A DNA stretch of 41,230 nucleotides, taken from contig RXIW01000027.1 of assembly GCA_003989065.1 (NCBI GenBank), positions 1-41,230 of the forward strand. Direction: 5' to 3'. Source of the stretch: Candidatus Competibacteraceae bacterium. GTDB taxonomy: Bacteria > Pseudomonadota > Gammaproteobacteria > Competibacterales > Competibacteraceae. The notes below the pieces were generated by a model. It ran no database searches and was not told the origin of the DNA. It worked only from the letters and a program-made list of their open reading frames with translations. Of the stretch, positions 1 through 7,260 are shown piece after piece; position 1 is the first letter of the stretch; every line of letters starts with the position of its first letter. The position numbers were made by a program, and so were the translations under genes.

Positions 1-219
1 GTGAAGGTCGGCCTGGAACACCGCGAGGCCGACATCCCGTTGATCTGCGTGGAAACGGCCCTGCCGGCCAAGTTCGAAGAATCCATCGTCGAGGCGTTGG
101 GTCATCCGCCGGAACGGCCGGCCGGCTATGAAGATCTGGAGGCTTTACCGCAACGCTTCGAAGTCGTGGACGTAGACGTCAATCAGGTCCAGGACTACAT
201 CGTTCGGCACGCCGACTGA
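1..219 (+). CDS. thrC: Threonine synthase, C-terminal fragment (gene cut by window start)
   Basis: The last 72 residues of a protein that begins before the window. The stretch ALPAKFEESIVEALG, followed by RPAGYEDLEALPQRFEVV, matches in pattern the C-terminus of proteobacterial threonine synthases, the PLP enzymes that convert O-phosphohomoserine to threonine in the cytoplasm. The catalytic core and PLP lysine lie upstream and cannot be seen. The GTG at base 1 is an internal valine codon and not a start. In related genomes thrC usually follows hom, which would then lie just outside. The call rests on tail similarity recognised by eye, so it is good but not certain. Confidence 0.8.
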   Translation: MKVGLEHREADIPLICVETALPAKFEESIVEALGHPPERPAGYEDLEALPQRFEVVDVDVNQVQDYIVRHAD

Positions 220-294
220 GGCTGGAAATCACGCGCGAATATCGCGGGAGCAGCAGCTAAACTGGAAAGGTCAGTTGCCACCGAGGATGCTCCA

Positions 295-948
295 ATGGCC
301 GATCCCGTGTTGCCTGCTTCCTATGAAAGCCTGCCCGCCGCGCTCAAGCAAACGATGGTCCAGTCCCATCAGGAATATGTCAAAGGCTGGCCCGGCCGAC
401 TCTTCGCCGATTACATTAACGATCTGAACGCGGGGGGGCATTTGGCGGTCATCAGCGCCATCTACTCGCGCTGCGGCAAGGAAGCCAAGCTGTGGCCTTT
501 CATCCAGACCATCATCGGCCCCTGGACCTATGACCAGGGGCATCAGATCTCGCAGGGTTTCAATTTTCTCTGCGACAAGCCGGACGACCTGCTCAAACTA
601 CTGCGAGGTTCCTCGCTGTTTTGTGAGGACGATCCGACCACGACCGTCCATGGTCCGCGCGACTGTTTCCGCGAATTGATCACTGCCGGGCCAGGCTTGC
701 ACGTCTGCGTCGTGCAAACCAGTTCGCGCCAAACCCACCGGCACGATATCCATATCGACAAGTTCCAGACCGTTTGCACGCGAAAAAGCGACGGTTTCTG
801 CGACTACAAGTATCTGAACGGCAATTTCGTCAATCACATGAAAGATGTAATACCTTGGGTCGCCACGGAGGTCGTACCGAAAAAGATCGGCGAGTCCGTT
901 CGCGACTTCGGCGAACGCGAAAGCAAGGGCCATGGGCCGAAGTGGTAG
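295..948 (+). CDS. Protein of unknown function, 217 aa
   Basis: A complete reading frame that I do not recognise. The ATG at 295 has a GAGGA ribosome binding site at 283-287, seven bases upstream, which supports the start. There is no signal peptide or membrane segment, so a soluble cytoplasmic protein is likely. The C-terminal half has a histidine-rich stretch (THRHDIHIDKF) flanked by cysteines (LHVCVVQ before; TVCTRKSDGFCDYKY after), which could bind a metal, but no known motif is evident. The N-terminal half is aromatic-rich and mostly helical in character. It sits 75 bases after thrC and is convergent with the glucokinase gene. GC-rich codon use matches its neighbours. It is a probable real gene without an assignable function. 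Confidence 0.7.
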   Translation: MADPVLPASYESLPAALKQTMVQSHQEYVKGWPGRLFADYINDLNAGGHLAVISAIYSRCGKEAKLWPFIQTIIGPWTYDQGHQISQGFNFLCDKPDDLLKLLRGSSLFCEDDPTTTVHGPRDCFRELITAGPGLHVCVVQTSSRQTHRHDIHIDKFQTVCTRKSDGFCDYKYLNGNFVNHMKDVIPWVATEVVPKKIGESVRDFGERESKGHGPKW

Positions 949-1001
949 CCCGCTTTTTCCAAATCGAGGCCAACGGAAACATCCGCTGCCGAACGACCCC
1001 A

Positions 1002-1748
1002 TCACTTATCCAGATTCTCCTCGGCGAACAGCGCCGCGCCGATCATGCCGGCCTGATTGAGAAAGTGGGCGGGCGTCACCGGAGTCTGGGTGGTGATCCG
1101 TGGTGCGAACTTGGGCAGTTTCTTGCTCGCGCCGCCGCCGAGCACGATCAGATCGGGCCAGAACAGCTTCTCCATCGTGATCAGATAGTGATTGAAGCGG
1201 TCGCCCCAATCTTTCCACTTCAGCTTTTGCAGATCGCGCACCGCTTCCGAGGCGTAGCGCTCGGCCTCCATCCCGTTGTCGAGCACGATATGGCCCAGCT
1301 CGGTATTCGGCAACAGATGCCCGTCACTGAACAGCGCTGTGCCGAGGCCGGTGCCGATGGTGACGATGAGCACCACGCCGGCCACGTTTTGCCCAGCGCC
1401 GAACCGCATTTCGGCCAGCCCAGCGACATCGGCGTCATTGGCGACATAGACCGGACAGCCAGTCTGCTTGGTGAAATAGTCGGCCACCGGCAAGCCGATG
1501 AAGGACGGGTCGATATTGGCCGCGGTGCGGGCAATGCCATGCTGGATGGCTGCCGGAAAACCGATGCCGATCGGCCCTGACCATTGATGCTGCGCGACAA
1601 CCGCCTGGATGGTGATGGCGAGAGACTCGGGCGTCAACGGACGCGGCGATTCGAGGCGAAAGCGCTCGGTGACCAATTCTCCGATCGCCGTGTCGATCAC
1701 GGCGCCCTTAACCCCCGTCCCCCCGATATCGATACCCAGGATATGCAT
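1002..1748 (-). CDS. ppgK: Polyphosphate glucokinase (ROK family)
   Basis: A 248-residue ROK-type sugar kinase that phosphorylates glucose, most likely with inorganic polyphosphate as donor, feeding glycolysis in the cytoplasm. The N-terminal phosphate-binding loop is DIGGTGVKG (residues about 6-14). The proton-acceptor region reads NDADVAG, and a second glycine loop is [10 protein letters not shown]. The short length, the [14 protein letters not shown] stretch near the C-terminus and ILGGGASKK are typical of PPGK and not of longer ROK repressors. The frame is open further upstream, but the ATG at 1748 starts directly before the ROK motif and has a GGGGA site upstream. It is divergent from the LexA-like gene. 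PPGKs are classically actinobacterial but also occur in polyphosphate-handling proteobacteria. ATP use cannot be excluded from sequence. Confidence 0.88.
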   Translation of the reverse strand: MHILGIDIGGTGVKGAVIDTAIGELVTERFRLESPRPLTPESLAITIQAVVAQHQWSGPIGIGFPAAIQHGIARTAANIDPSFIGLPVADYFTKQTGCPVYVANDADVAGLAEMRFGAGQNVAGVVLIVTIGTGLGTALFSDGHLLPNTELGHIVLDNGMEAERYASEAVRDLQKLKWKDWGDRFNHYLITMEKLFWPDLIVLGGGASKKLPKFAPRITTQTPVTPAHFLNQAGMIGAALFAEENLDK

Positions 1749-1867
1749 GCCGGTCCCCTGCCCAGTGGTCTTGTCAGTGAAGTGGATGATTCGGGCGATT
1801 ATATCCCCTGTGAACGGCCTCGCGCCGACCCCTGGTTCGCATCGGCTCGGTTGCAACGATGCCCTGC

Positions 1868-1896
1868 TTGACGACAGCTGCTACCCCTTCTAAGAT
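1868..1896 (+). promoter_or_regulatory. Sigma70-type promoter of the S24 gene pair
   Basis: A -35 element TTGACG (1868-1873) and a -10 element TAAGAT (1891-1896) are separated by exactly 17 bases. Expected initiation lies near 1903, about 25 bases before the ATG at 1929. Five of six -35 bases and four of six -10 bases match the consensus. No experimental support is available here. Confidence 0.6.
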
Positions 1897-1898
1897 AA

Positions 1899-1914
1899 GT
1901 TTACATTTGTTTAC
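1899..1914 (+). promoter_or_regulatory. Direct-repeat operator candidate over the start of transcription
   Basis: GTTTAC occurs at 1899-1904 and again at 1909-1914, ten bases apart, which puts both copies on the same face of the helix. The pair lies immediately after the -10 box, where a repressor would block initiation. The adjacent gene encodes a LexA-like protein with a winged-helix head, so autorepression is the natural reading. This is inference: the repeat does not match the classical CTG-N10-CAG LexA box. Confidence 0.45.
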
Positions 1915-1928
1915 TATCGCACACCGCC

Positions 1929-2516
1929 ATGTCCCGCACCGCTGACGATACCGTCTATGTCGCCCGTTTACAGGACTACTACGCTCGCTGGCGTAGCCTG
2001 CCCGCTTACGAACCGCTGCAAGCGGTCCTCGGGCTCGGCTCGCGGGCCGGTATCGGCAAAGTGCTCAATCGCTTGCGGGAGGCTGGTTTCCTGGACCGCA
2101 CGCCCGATGAGCGATGGACGCCGACCGCGCGCTTTTTCGAGCGCCCGCTGGCCGATATCCCGGTGCCGGCCGGTTTTCCGATGCTGAGCGGCGATGGCGG
2201 GGAGGCGTGTTCGATCGATGCCTGGCTGGTTCAGCAACCGTCGCGCACCCTGTTGGTGCCGGTCACCGGCGATTCGATGATCGAAGCCGGCATCTACCCA
2301 GGCGATCGGGTGGTGGTGGAACGCGACATACCGGCCCGGCCCGGTCATCTGGTCATCGCGGTAGTAGACGGCGAATTCACTTTGAAGACCTTGGCGGTGG
2401 ACAACGGAGAGGCCGTCTTGAAACCGGCCAATCCAGCCTATCCGGTGCTACGGCCCGGCGAACGCCTGCAGGTCTTCGGAGTGGTGGTCGGCTTGGTTCG
2501 GTCTTATCGGAGCTAA
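1929..2516 (+). CDS. LexA-like transcriptional repressor with S24 autopeptidase domain
   Basis: A 195-residue two-domain regulator. Residues about 1-70 form a helix-turn-helix/winged-helix head (GIGKVLNRLREAGFL resembles a recognition-helix region). Residues about 75-195 are a LexA/UmuD-type S24 peptidase. The serine lies in TGDSMIEAGI (S116), the general-base lysine in GEFTLKTL (K153), and an Ala-Gly self-cleavage site in PVPAGFP (A81-G82), the same bond type that LexA cleaves. The family responds to DNA damage by RecA-stimulated self-cleavage. Its length and layout are LexA-like but the head is divergent, so it may be a second LexA or a phage-type repressor. It has its own promoter and a repeat operator, and is followed after 4 bases by a second S24 gene. 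Confidence 0.82.
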   Translation: MSRTADDTVYVARLQDYYARWRSLPAYEPLQAVLGLGSRAGIGKVLNRLREAGFLDRTPDERWTPTARFFERPLADIPVPAGFPMLSGDGGEACSIDAWLVQQPSRTLLVPVTGDSMIEAGIYPGDRVVVERDIPARPGHLVIAVVDGEFTLKTLAVDNGEAVLKPANPAYPVLRPGERLQVFGVVVGLVRSYRS

Positions 2517-2520
2517 TCGC

Positions 2521-3018
2521 ATGTTGGCTATCGCTGTGGATACACTCTGCGCGCAGGCTTCCCGCCCGCACATCGTCCTCGACCCGCCACTGAGCCCGGA
2601 CCGGGAAACTGGGTGGCCACTCCTGACAGCGTCGTTACCCAGCGGTTTCCCTTCGCCTGCCGATCCGGACATCGAAGGCTACCCGAGTCTGGACGATCAT
2701 CTGATCCGTAATCCGGAAGACACGGTCCTGCTGCGAGTCAATGGGGAAAGCCTGGCCGAGTCCGGTATCCATGACGGCGATCTGCTGGTGGTAGACCGCA
2801 TCGTGCCACCCAGCACCGGCAGTTGGGTGGTGATCGTGGTGGACGAGCAGTTCACCCTGCGGCGACTGGGTCGCGATGCCAAGGGCCAACGGCTGTTGCA
2901 AGCGGCGCACCCCGCCATACCCGACCAGCCGCTGGGAGAAGCGTCGGACTCGATCATTTGGGGCGTGGTGCGATGGACGATCCATCGCATGTGGCCAGGA
3001 CGGGGCGGCCTGGCCTGA
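2521..3018 (+). CDS. UmuD-like S24 protein lacking the catalytic lysine
   Basis: A 165-residue protein starting 4 bases after the LexA-like gene, with GGAG nine bases upstream of the ATG, so the two are co-transcribed. It has the UmuD layout: a short flexible arm, a cleavage region LPSGFPSPAD (S41-G42; UmuD has Cys-Gly before FPSPA), and the serine motif VNGESLAESGI (S77). Where UmuD has FTVKKL with the general-base lysine, this protein reads FTLRRL (R114, R115). It should therefore be unable to cleave itself, although it keeps a substrate-like arm. No umuC polymerase gene follows. It may be a partner or substrate of the LexA-like protein, a regulatory subunit, or a decaying paralogue. Family membership is clear; function is not. 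Confidence 0.8.
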   Translation: MLAIAVDTLCAQASRPHIVLDPPLSPDRETGWPLLTASLPSGFPSPADPDIEGYPSLDDHLIRNPEDTVLLRVNGESLAESGIHDGDLLVVDRIVPPSTGSWVVIVVDEQFTLRRLGRDAKGQRLLQAAHPAIPDQPLGEASDSIIWGVVRWTIHRMWPGRGGLA

Positions 3019-3169
3019 ACGATTCCAGACGCGAATGGGTCGATGGGGCAGAACGAGCTCGAACCTTCAAGCCTATGGCAACGGCTTGCGTTAGAATAGC
3101 TTTTACAGCCACCCAGGAGCACAGGCGGGCTATCCATACATAACGTCGATCAATAATTTGGAGCCGTCC

Positions 3170-3355
3170 ATGAAACTACCGCCCTTCGATTTGAACGACA
3201 CCACCCGCGAACCCTCCGACGAGCAACTCGATGCCTTGATGGAAGCGGTCGCGGCCGAAGCCCGCAAACACGCCCAGGCCGCGCGCGAACGGCTCATGCT
3301 GCGCCTGCGCGCCGAAATCACGGCAATTCAACGTCCGTTCCAACCTCGGGCGTGA
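3170..3355 (+). CDS. Small helical protein, antitoxin-like, solitary paralogue
   Basis: A 61-residue protein starting at the ATG at 3170 with GGAG (3160-3163) upstream. It is almost identical over residues about 14-52 to the 61-aa product encoded at 3490-3675; both contain EPSDEQLDALMEAVA, EARKHAQAARE and LMLRLRAE. The sequence is charged, amphipathic and predicted mostly helical, as is common for small antitoxins. Unlike its paralogue it has no toxin gene directly behind it. It may be a duplicated antitoxin, an antitoxin whose toxin was lost, or an extra dose of the same neutraliser. No known family was recognised. Confidence 0.7.
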   Translation: MKLPPFDLNDTTREPSDEQLDALMEAVAAEARKHAQAARERLMLRLRAEITAIQRPFQPRA

Positions 3356-3415
3356 CCCGTCGGAAAAATTTTGGCTGTCCGCGGCCCGAGGCGCTGGGGC
3401 CGGGTATCAAACCCG

Positions 3416-3439
3416 ATGCGATATAGCATAAAATGCGAT
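3416..3439 (+). promoter_or_regulatory. Alternating inverted/direct repeat upstream of the zeta-toxin module
   Basis: The element ATGCGAT occurs at 3416-3422 and 3433-3439, with GCAT at 3426-3429 between them, so ATGC, GCAT and ATGC alternate and two short palindromes share an arm. A -10-like TAAAAT (3429-3434) is embedded in it. It lies about 50 bases before the second small gene. Toxin-antitoxin operons are commonly repressed by their own antitoxin at such repeats; binding here is inference. Confidence 0.35.
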
Positions 3440-3489
3440 TGGTTCATTTTGTTCTATTTTCCTGGCGCGCTTTCCGGAGGACTCCATCG

Positions 3490-3675
3490 ATGATGCAGCA
3501 CACTCGATTCAACTTGAATGACATCGCTCAAGAGCCTTCCGACGAACAGCTCGACGCCCTGATGGAAGCGGTCGCCACCGAAGCCCGTAAACATGCCCAG
3601 GCTGCGCGCGAACAGCTCATGCTGCGCCTGCGCGCCGAAATGACAGCCGTCGACTCCTTGCGCACACCGATATGA
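3490..3675 (+). CDS. Probable antitoxin of the zeta-like module
   Basis: A 61-residue protein. The frame opens further upstream, but the ATG at 3490 has a GGAGG site (3476-3480) at good spacing and gives a product of the same length as its paralogue at 3170-3355. It is helical and charged. Its TGA overlaps the ATG of the downstream kinase-like toxin gene (ATGA at 3672-3675), the translational coupling typical of antitoxin-toxin pairs. It does not look like the known epsilon antitoxin or PezA, which are longer or carry a helix-turn-helix. The antitoxin role is inferred from size, order and coupling. Confidence 0.72.
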   Translation: MMQHTRFNLNDIAQEPSDEQLDALMEAVATEARKHAQAAREQLMLRLRAEMTAVDSLRTPI

Positions 3676-4310
3676 CCGATGGGGAGAAACCCCGCCTGAT
3701 CGTGGTTGCCGGTCCCAACGGCTCCGGCAAAACCTCGATTACCCAACAACTGTTGATGCACGAATGGATGGACGGGTGCGTCTACGTCAACCCGGACTTC
3801 ATTGCCCGCGATGAATTCGGCGACTGGAACGCGCCGGATGCGGTCATCCAGGCCGCGAAACGGGCCGCCGACATCCGCGAGGATTGCCTGACGACAGGGC
3901 GCAGCCTGGCTTTCGAGACGGTCCTGTCAACCCCGGACAAGATGGATTTCATTCGACGGGCGGGGGACGCCGGTTTCTTTGTCCGCCTGTTCTTCGTCGG
4001 TACCGACGATCCCTCCATCAACGCCAAGCGTGTCGCCATGCGAGTCATGGAAGGCGGCCACGATGTCCCGATCCCCAAGATCATCGGCCGCTACACCAAA
4101 TCGCTGGCCTACTGCTCCGTCGTGGCCTGGCTGGCCGATCGAACCTACGTCTATGACAATTCGGTGGACAACAGTCGCGCCCGGTTGCTGTTTCGCGCGT
4201 CGAAAGGCCGGCTGATCAAAGCCTACGACGAAATCAATCCCTGGGCCGATGAAATCGCCCAACGGCTGCTGCCGGTGCAAGCCGACGACGCATCGCCGCC
4301 CGCATTCTGA
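3672..4310 (+). CDS. Zeta-toxin-like P-loop kinase
   Basis: A 212-residue cytoplasmic P-loop protein. Walker A is GPNGSGKTS at residues 14-22, preceded by the strand RLIVVA. The stretches VNPDFIARDE and LAFETVLS match the substrate-binding and catalytic region of zeta-toxin/AAA_33 kinases (compare the N-P-D and F-E-T motifs). A later arginine-rich helix (AKRVAMRV) supplies candidate phosphate-binding residues. Characterised zeta toxins phosphorylate UDP-N-acetylglucosamine and block wall synthesis, but related kinases of this size are found in many proteobacteria with untested substrates. The start overlaps the preceding small gene by 4 bases. A housekeeping ATPase role is the main alternative. 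Confidence 0.82.
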   Translation: MTDGEKPRLIVVAGPNGSGKTSITQQLLMHEWMDGCVYVNPDFIARDEFGDWNAPDAVIQAAKRAADIREDCLTTGRSLAFETVLSTPDKMDFIRRAGDAGFFVRLFFVGTDDPSINAKRVAMRVMEGGHDVPIPKIIGRYTKSLAYCSVVAWLADRTYVYDNSVDNSRARLLFRASKGRLIKAYDEINPWADEIAQRLLPVQADDASPPAF

Positions 4311-4704
4311 CCCTCGCCTCCCCCCTCGACTGAGGATCCCAAGGCTCCCGCCATGCATGACATCGACTTCCGAGGTAACGCGGCCTCCACGGCTGCGATT
4401 CGTCCGGATATCGACTGCGACAGAACCCGATCGATCCCAGCAGGAAGCAAGGCGACCATCCCAGCACTACTTTGCGGTCAAGCCGTACCGCTATAGTGGA
4501 CCTTCAGCATGAGAATTCGCCCGACCAAGATCCAGGCATTCTGGAAACGGCGTCAAACGGAAGACGGCCCGTTTGCGCACCGTGGATCGCAAGGCAAAAA
4601 CCTGACCTGTCCGAGCCCGCGGACGTCGTTGCATTCCCTCGCGCGCCAGGCCAGCGCCGCCACACATAAACAAACCACCACCCGGTGATCAGGAGGAAGG
4701 CCCC
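4311..4704 (+). other. 394-bp intergenic region before the acyl-CoA ligase
   Basis: No convincing gene is seen; the open frames here lack ribosome binding sites and have unconvincing protein composition. Bases 4554-4575 form an inverted repeat with perfect 7-base arms (CAAACGG / CCGTTTG) and an 8-base loop, a possible operator or RNA hairpin. A TATAGT element near 4492 could be a -10 box, but no good -35 goes with it. Confidence 0.5.
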
Positions 4705-6360
4705 ATGGCCGAGAATCTCATCGAACGTACCCCGTCATCCTATTACTACCCGTTGTTGATCAAGAATCTGCTCCGCAACCCGGTTCGGCAGTTTCCCAAT
4801 CAGGAAATCGTCTACGGCGACTTCAAGCGTCTGACCTATCGTGATCTGGACGAGCGGATCAACCGGCTGGCCAGCGGCTTGACCGCGCTGGGGGTGAAGC
4901 GCGGAGATACCGTAGCGGTGATGGACTGGGACACCAACCGTTATCTGGAATGTTTCTTCGCGGTGCCGATGCTGGGCGCGGTGCTGCACACCGTCAATGT
5001 CCGCCTGTCGCCCGAACAGATTCTCTACACCATCAATCACGCTGAAGACGACGTGATTCTGGTCAACACCGAATTCCTGCCGGTGCTGGAAACGATCCGC
5101 GAGCGCATCGAGCCGGTCAAGAAGCTGGTCTTGTTGAACGACACCGGCTTCACGCCAGCGACGACTCTGGACATTACCGTGGAGTACGAAGCGCTGCTGG
5201 CGGCCAGCGACCCGCATTTCAACTTCCCGGATTTCCCCGAGGATACCCGCGCCACGACTTTTTATACTACCGGCACCACCGGCCTGCCCAAGGGCGTGTA
5301 TTTCAGCCATCGGCAACTGGTGCTGCACACCATGGCCGTGCTGGCTGCGTTGTCCGGTCCCGGTCAAGGGCGGCTCAATCGCGGCGACGTGTATCTGCCG
5401 ATCACCCCAATGTTCCACGTCCACGCCTGGGGCATTCCCTACGTGGCGACGACCCTGGGTCTCAAGCAGGTCTATCCAGGCCGCTATGTGCCGGAGCATC
5501 TGCTGACCCTGATCCAGCGCGAAGGCGTGACCTTCTCCCATTGCGTGCCGACCATCCTGCAGATGCTGCTGTCCAGTTCCAAGATCGACGAAATCGATCT
5601 GTCGCGCTGGAAAGTCACCATCGGCGGCTCGGCGCTGCCCCAGGCCCTGGCCAAGCAGGCCCTGGACCGTGGCGTGGACGTGTTCACCGCTTACGGCATG
5701 TCGGAAACCTGCCCGATTCTGTCCTTCTCCCAATTGAAACCGCACATGATGGAATGGGACGAGGAACGGCAACTGGAATTCCGCTGCAAGACTGGCCTGG
5801 CGATTCCGATGGTCGATCTGCGCGTGGTGGACCCCGATATGAACGACGTGCCACACGATGGCAAGACATCGGGCGAAGTGGTGGCGCGCGCGCCGTGGCT
5901 GACCCAAGGCTATCTCAAGGATTCGCGCAATTCCGAGATGCTGTGGGAAGGCGGTTATCTGCACACCGGCGACATCGGCGTCATCGATGAAGAAGGCTAT
6001 CTCAAGATCACCGACCGCCTGAAGGATGTCATCAAGACCGGTGGCGAATGGATCTCGTCGCTGGAGCTGGAAGACCTCATCCTCAAGCACCCGTCGGTGG
6101 CGGAAGCCGCTGTGGTCGGCGTCCCCGATCCGAAGTGGGGCGAACGTCCCGTTGCGCTGGTGGTGACTAAGCTGGGCCGTGAACTGGACCTGGCAGGGGT
6201 CCGCGACTGGCTCAAGGGCTTCGCCGACAAGGGCATCATCTCGAAATGGGGTATCCCCGACCGAGTCCTGTTCGTCGAGACCATTCCCAAGACCAGTGTC
6301 GGCAAGCTCAACAAGAAAGCGATGCGCGAGCAATACGCGGAGATGATCCAAAACAGCTGA
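4705..6360 (+). CDS. Medium/long-chain fatty acyl-CoA synthetase (AlkK-like)
   Basis: A 551-residue AMP-forming acyl-CoA ligase that activates free fatty acids to acyl-CoA through an acyl-adenylate, for beta-oxidation or lipid synthesis. The ATP-binding loop is TTFYTTGTTGLPKGVYFSHRQ without its first residue (about residues 184-204). The adenine motif is TAYGMSETCP, the hinge region has YLHTGDIGVIDEEGYLKITDR, and the C-terminal catalytic lysine lies in KTSVGKLNKK. Length and the SYYYPLLIKNLL start resemble the AlkK group of medium-chain ligases. A strong AGGAGGA site precedes the ATG. It stands alone, followed by a hairpin. The exact chain length preference cannot be read from sequence. Confidence 0.9.
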   Translation: MAENLIERTPSSYYYPLLIKNLLRNPVRQFPNQEIVYGDFKRLTYRDLDERINRLASGLTALGVKRGDTVAVMDWDTNRYLECFFAVPMLGAVLHTVNVRLSPEQILYTINHAEDDVILVNTEFLPVLETIRERIEPVKKLVLLNDTGFTPATTLDITVEYEALLAASDPHFNFPDFPEDTRATTFYTTGTTGLPKGVYFSHRQLVLHTMAVLAALSGPGQGRLNRGDVYLPITPMFHVHAWGIPYVATTLGLKQVYPGRYVPEHLLTLIQREGVTFSHCVPTILQMLLSSSKIDEIDLSRWKVTIGGSALPQALAKQALDRGVDVFTAYGMSETCPILSFSQLKPHMMEWDEERQLEFRCKTGLAIPMVDLRVVDPDMNDVPHDGKTSGEVVARAPWLTQGYLKDSRNSEMLWEGGYLHTGDIGVIDEEGYLKITDRLKDVIKTGGEWISSLELEDLILKHPSVAEAAVVGVPDPKWGERPVALVVTKLGRELDLAGVRDWLKGFADKGIISKWGIPDRVLFVETIPKTSVGKLNKKAMREQYAEMIQNS

Positions 6361-6405
6361 GCGGTGCGGGAATCAAACGCGATCCAGCGCACCTAACACC
6401 ATGGA

Positions 6406-6435
6406 GAGGCGCCGGTCATCATCTCCCGGCGCCTC
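6406..6435 (+). terminator. Hairpin after the acyl-CoA ligase
   Basis: GAGGCGCCGG (6406-6415) pairs perfectly with CCGGCGCCTC (6426-6435) across a 10-base loop. It lies 46 bases after the ligase stop and before the ribosome binding site of the next gene. There is no run of T after it, so it may be a weak terminator or an mRNA processing or stability element. Confidence 0.5.
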
Positions 6436-6463
6436 AGATTGAAAAAGCAAGGAGGTTCTCATC

Positions 6464-7249
6464 ATGACTCGAATAGCGACGATGAGCTTGATGGCGCTGG
6501 CACTGGGCAGCGGCCTGCTATCGACCGCTGGCGCACAGCAATATCCCGCGTCCAACGATCAAATCCGCCTTTACAGCCAGCCGCTCGAATCAGAAGAAAC
6601 GGCACCCGCACCGGTGTCTCCACCGCCGAGCCCGGCTATCGACACCAGCTCCAAAACCATGCCGGTGACGGAAGAGTCACCGCAATACCCGCAAACCTAT
6701 CCCCAACAGCAGCCACCGCAATACTCGCAAACCTATCCGCAGCAGAGCTACCCTCAACAACAGCAGCAACAGCCACAATACCCGCAAACCTATCCGCAGC
6801 AGAGCTACCCTCAACAACAGCAGCAACAGCCACAATACCCGCAAACCTATCCTCAACAGCGGCCATCCTATTCGGATGACGACACGGGTCCGGGCTGGTC
6901 GCCGCCGTCTGGATTCCTGCGTATCCAGAACTATCAGGGTATTCGCTACGTATCCGGTGGGGTGGGCGAAGGCGAACTGGACGAAATCAACGCCCTGTCG
7001 GGGCAATTCAATCTACGCTTGTTATTCGCCATGCAAGGTAGCGGTAATTATTTGGCCGATGTGCAGGTCACCATCGTCAATGCCCGCGGCGAGATAGTGC
7101 TGAACGCCACCTCGAATGGTCCGTGGTTCCTGGTGCAGCTATCGCCCGGCGACTATACCGTGGACGCGACCACACTCGAGCAACCCCAGCGACAGACGGC
7201 GCATGTCGATGGCACTCGCCAATCCCGCTTGAATTTCTACTGGCGCTGA
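6464..7249 (+). CDS. Secreted Pro/Gln/Tyr-rich repeat protein with C-terminal beta domain
   Basis: A 261-residue exported protein. A signal peptide is clear (MTRIATMSLMALALGSG, cleavage near AGAQQ). Residues about 75-140 are a low-complexity run of YPQQ/QYPQTYPQQ units, encoded by two perfect 57-bp DNA repeats. Residues about 145-261 form a compact domain (GIRYVSGGVGEGELDEIN, later NARGEIVLNATSNGPWFLVQL and PGDYTVDA) that looks like a carboxypeptidase-regulatory-like beta-sandwich. A strong AAGGAGG site lies before the ATG. The Gln/Tyr/Pro-rich linker could extend the domain away from a membrane or let it assemble. It is convergent with the fimV-like gene. The function is not known. Confidence 0.78.
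   Translation: MTRIATMSLMALALGSGLLSTAGAQQYPASNDQIRLYSQPLESEETAPAPVSPPPSPAIDTSSKTMPVTEESPQYPQTYPQQQPPQYSQTYPQQSYPQQQQQQPQYPQTYPQQSYPQQQQQQPQYPQTYPQQRPSYSDDDTGPGWSPPSGFLRIQNYQGIRYVSGGVGEGELDEINALSGQFNLRLLFAMQGSGNYLADVQVTIVNARGEIVLNATSNGPWFLVQLSPGDYTVDATTLEQPQRQTAHVDGTRQSRLNFYWR
6731..6844 (+). repeat. Two perfect 57-bp tandem repeats inside the Pro/Gln-rich gene
   Basis: Copies start at 6731 and 6788, and a partial third begins at 6845. Each unit encodes 19 residues rich in Tyr, Pro and Gln. The copies are almost identical at the DNA level, so the array probably varies in length between strains by slippage or recombination without breaking the frame. Confidence 0.85.
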
Positions 7250-7260
7250 TCACAGCCTCC

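Noticed and set aside
4735..6351. Minus-strand open frame of 538 codons
   Set aside because: It is antisense to the acyl-CoA ligase and has a His/Gln-rich composition typical of shadow frames.
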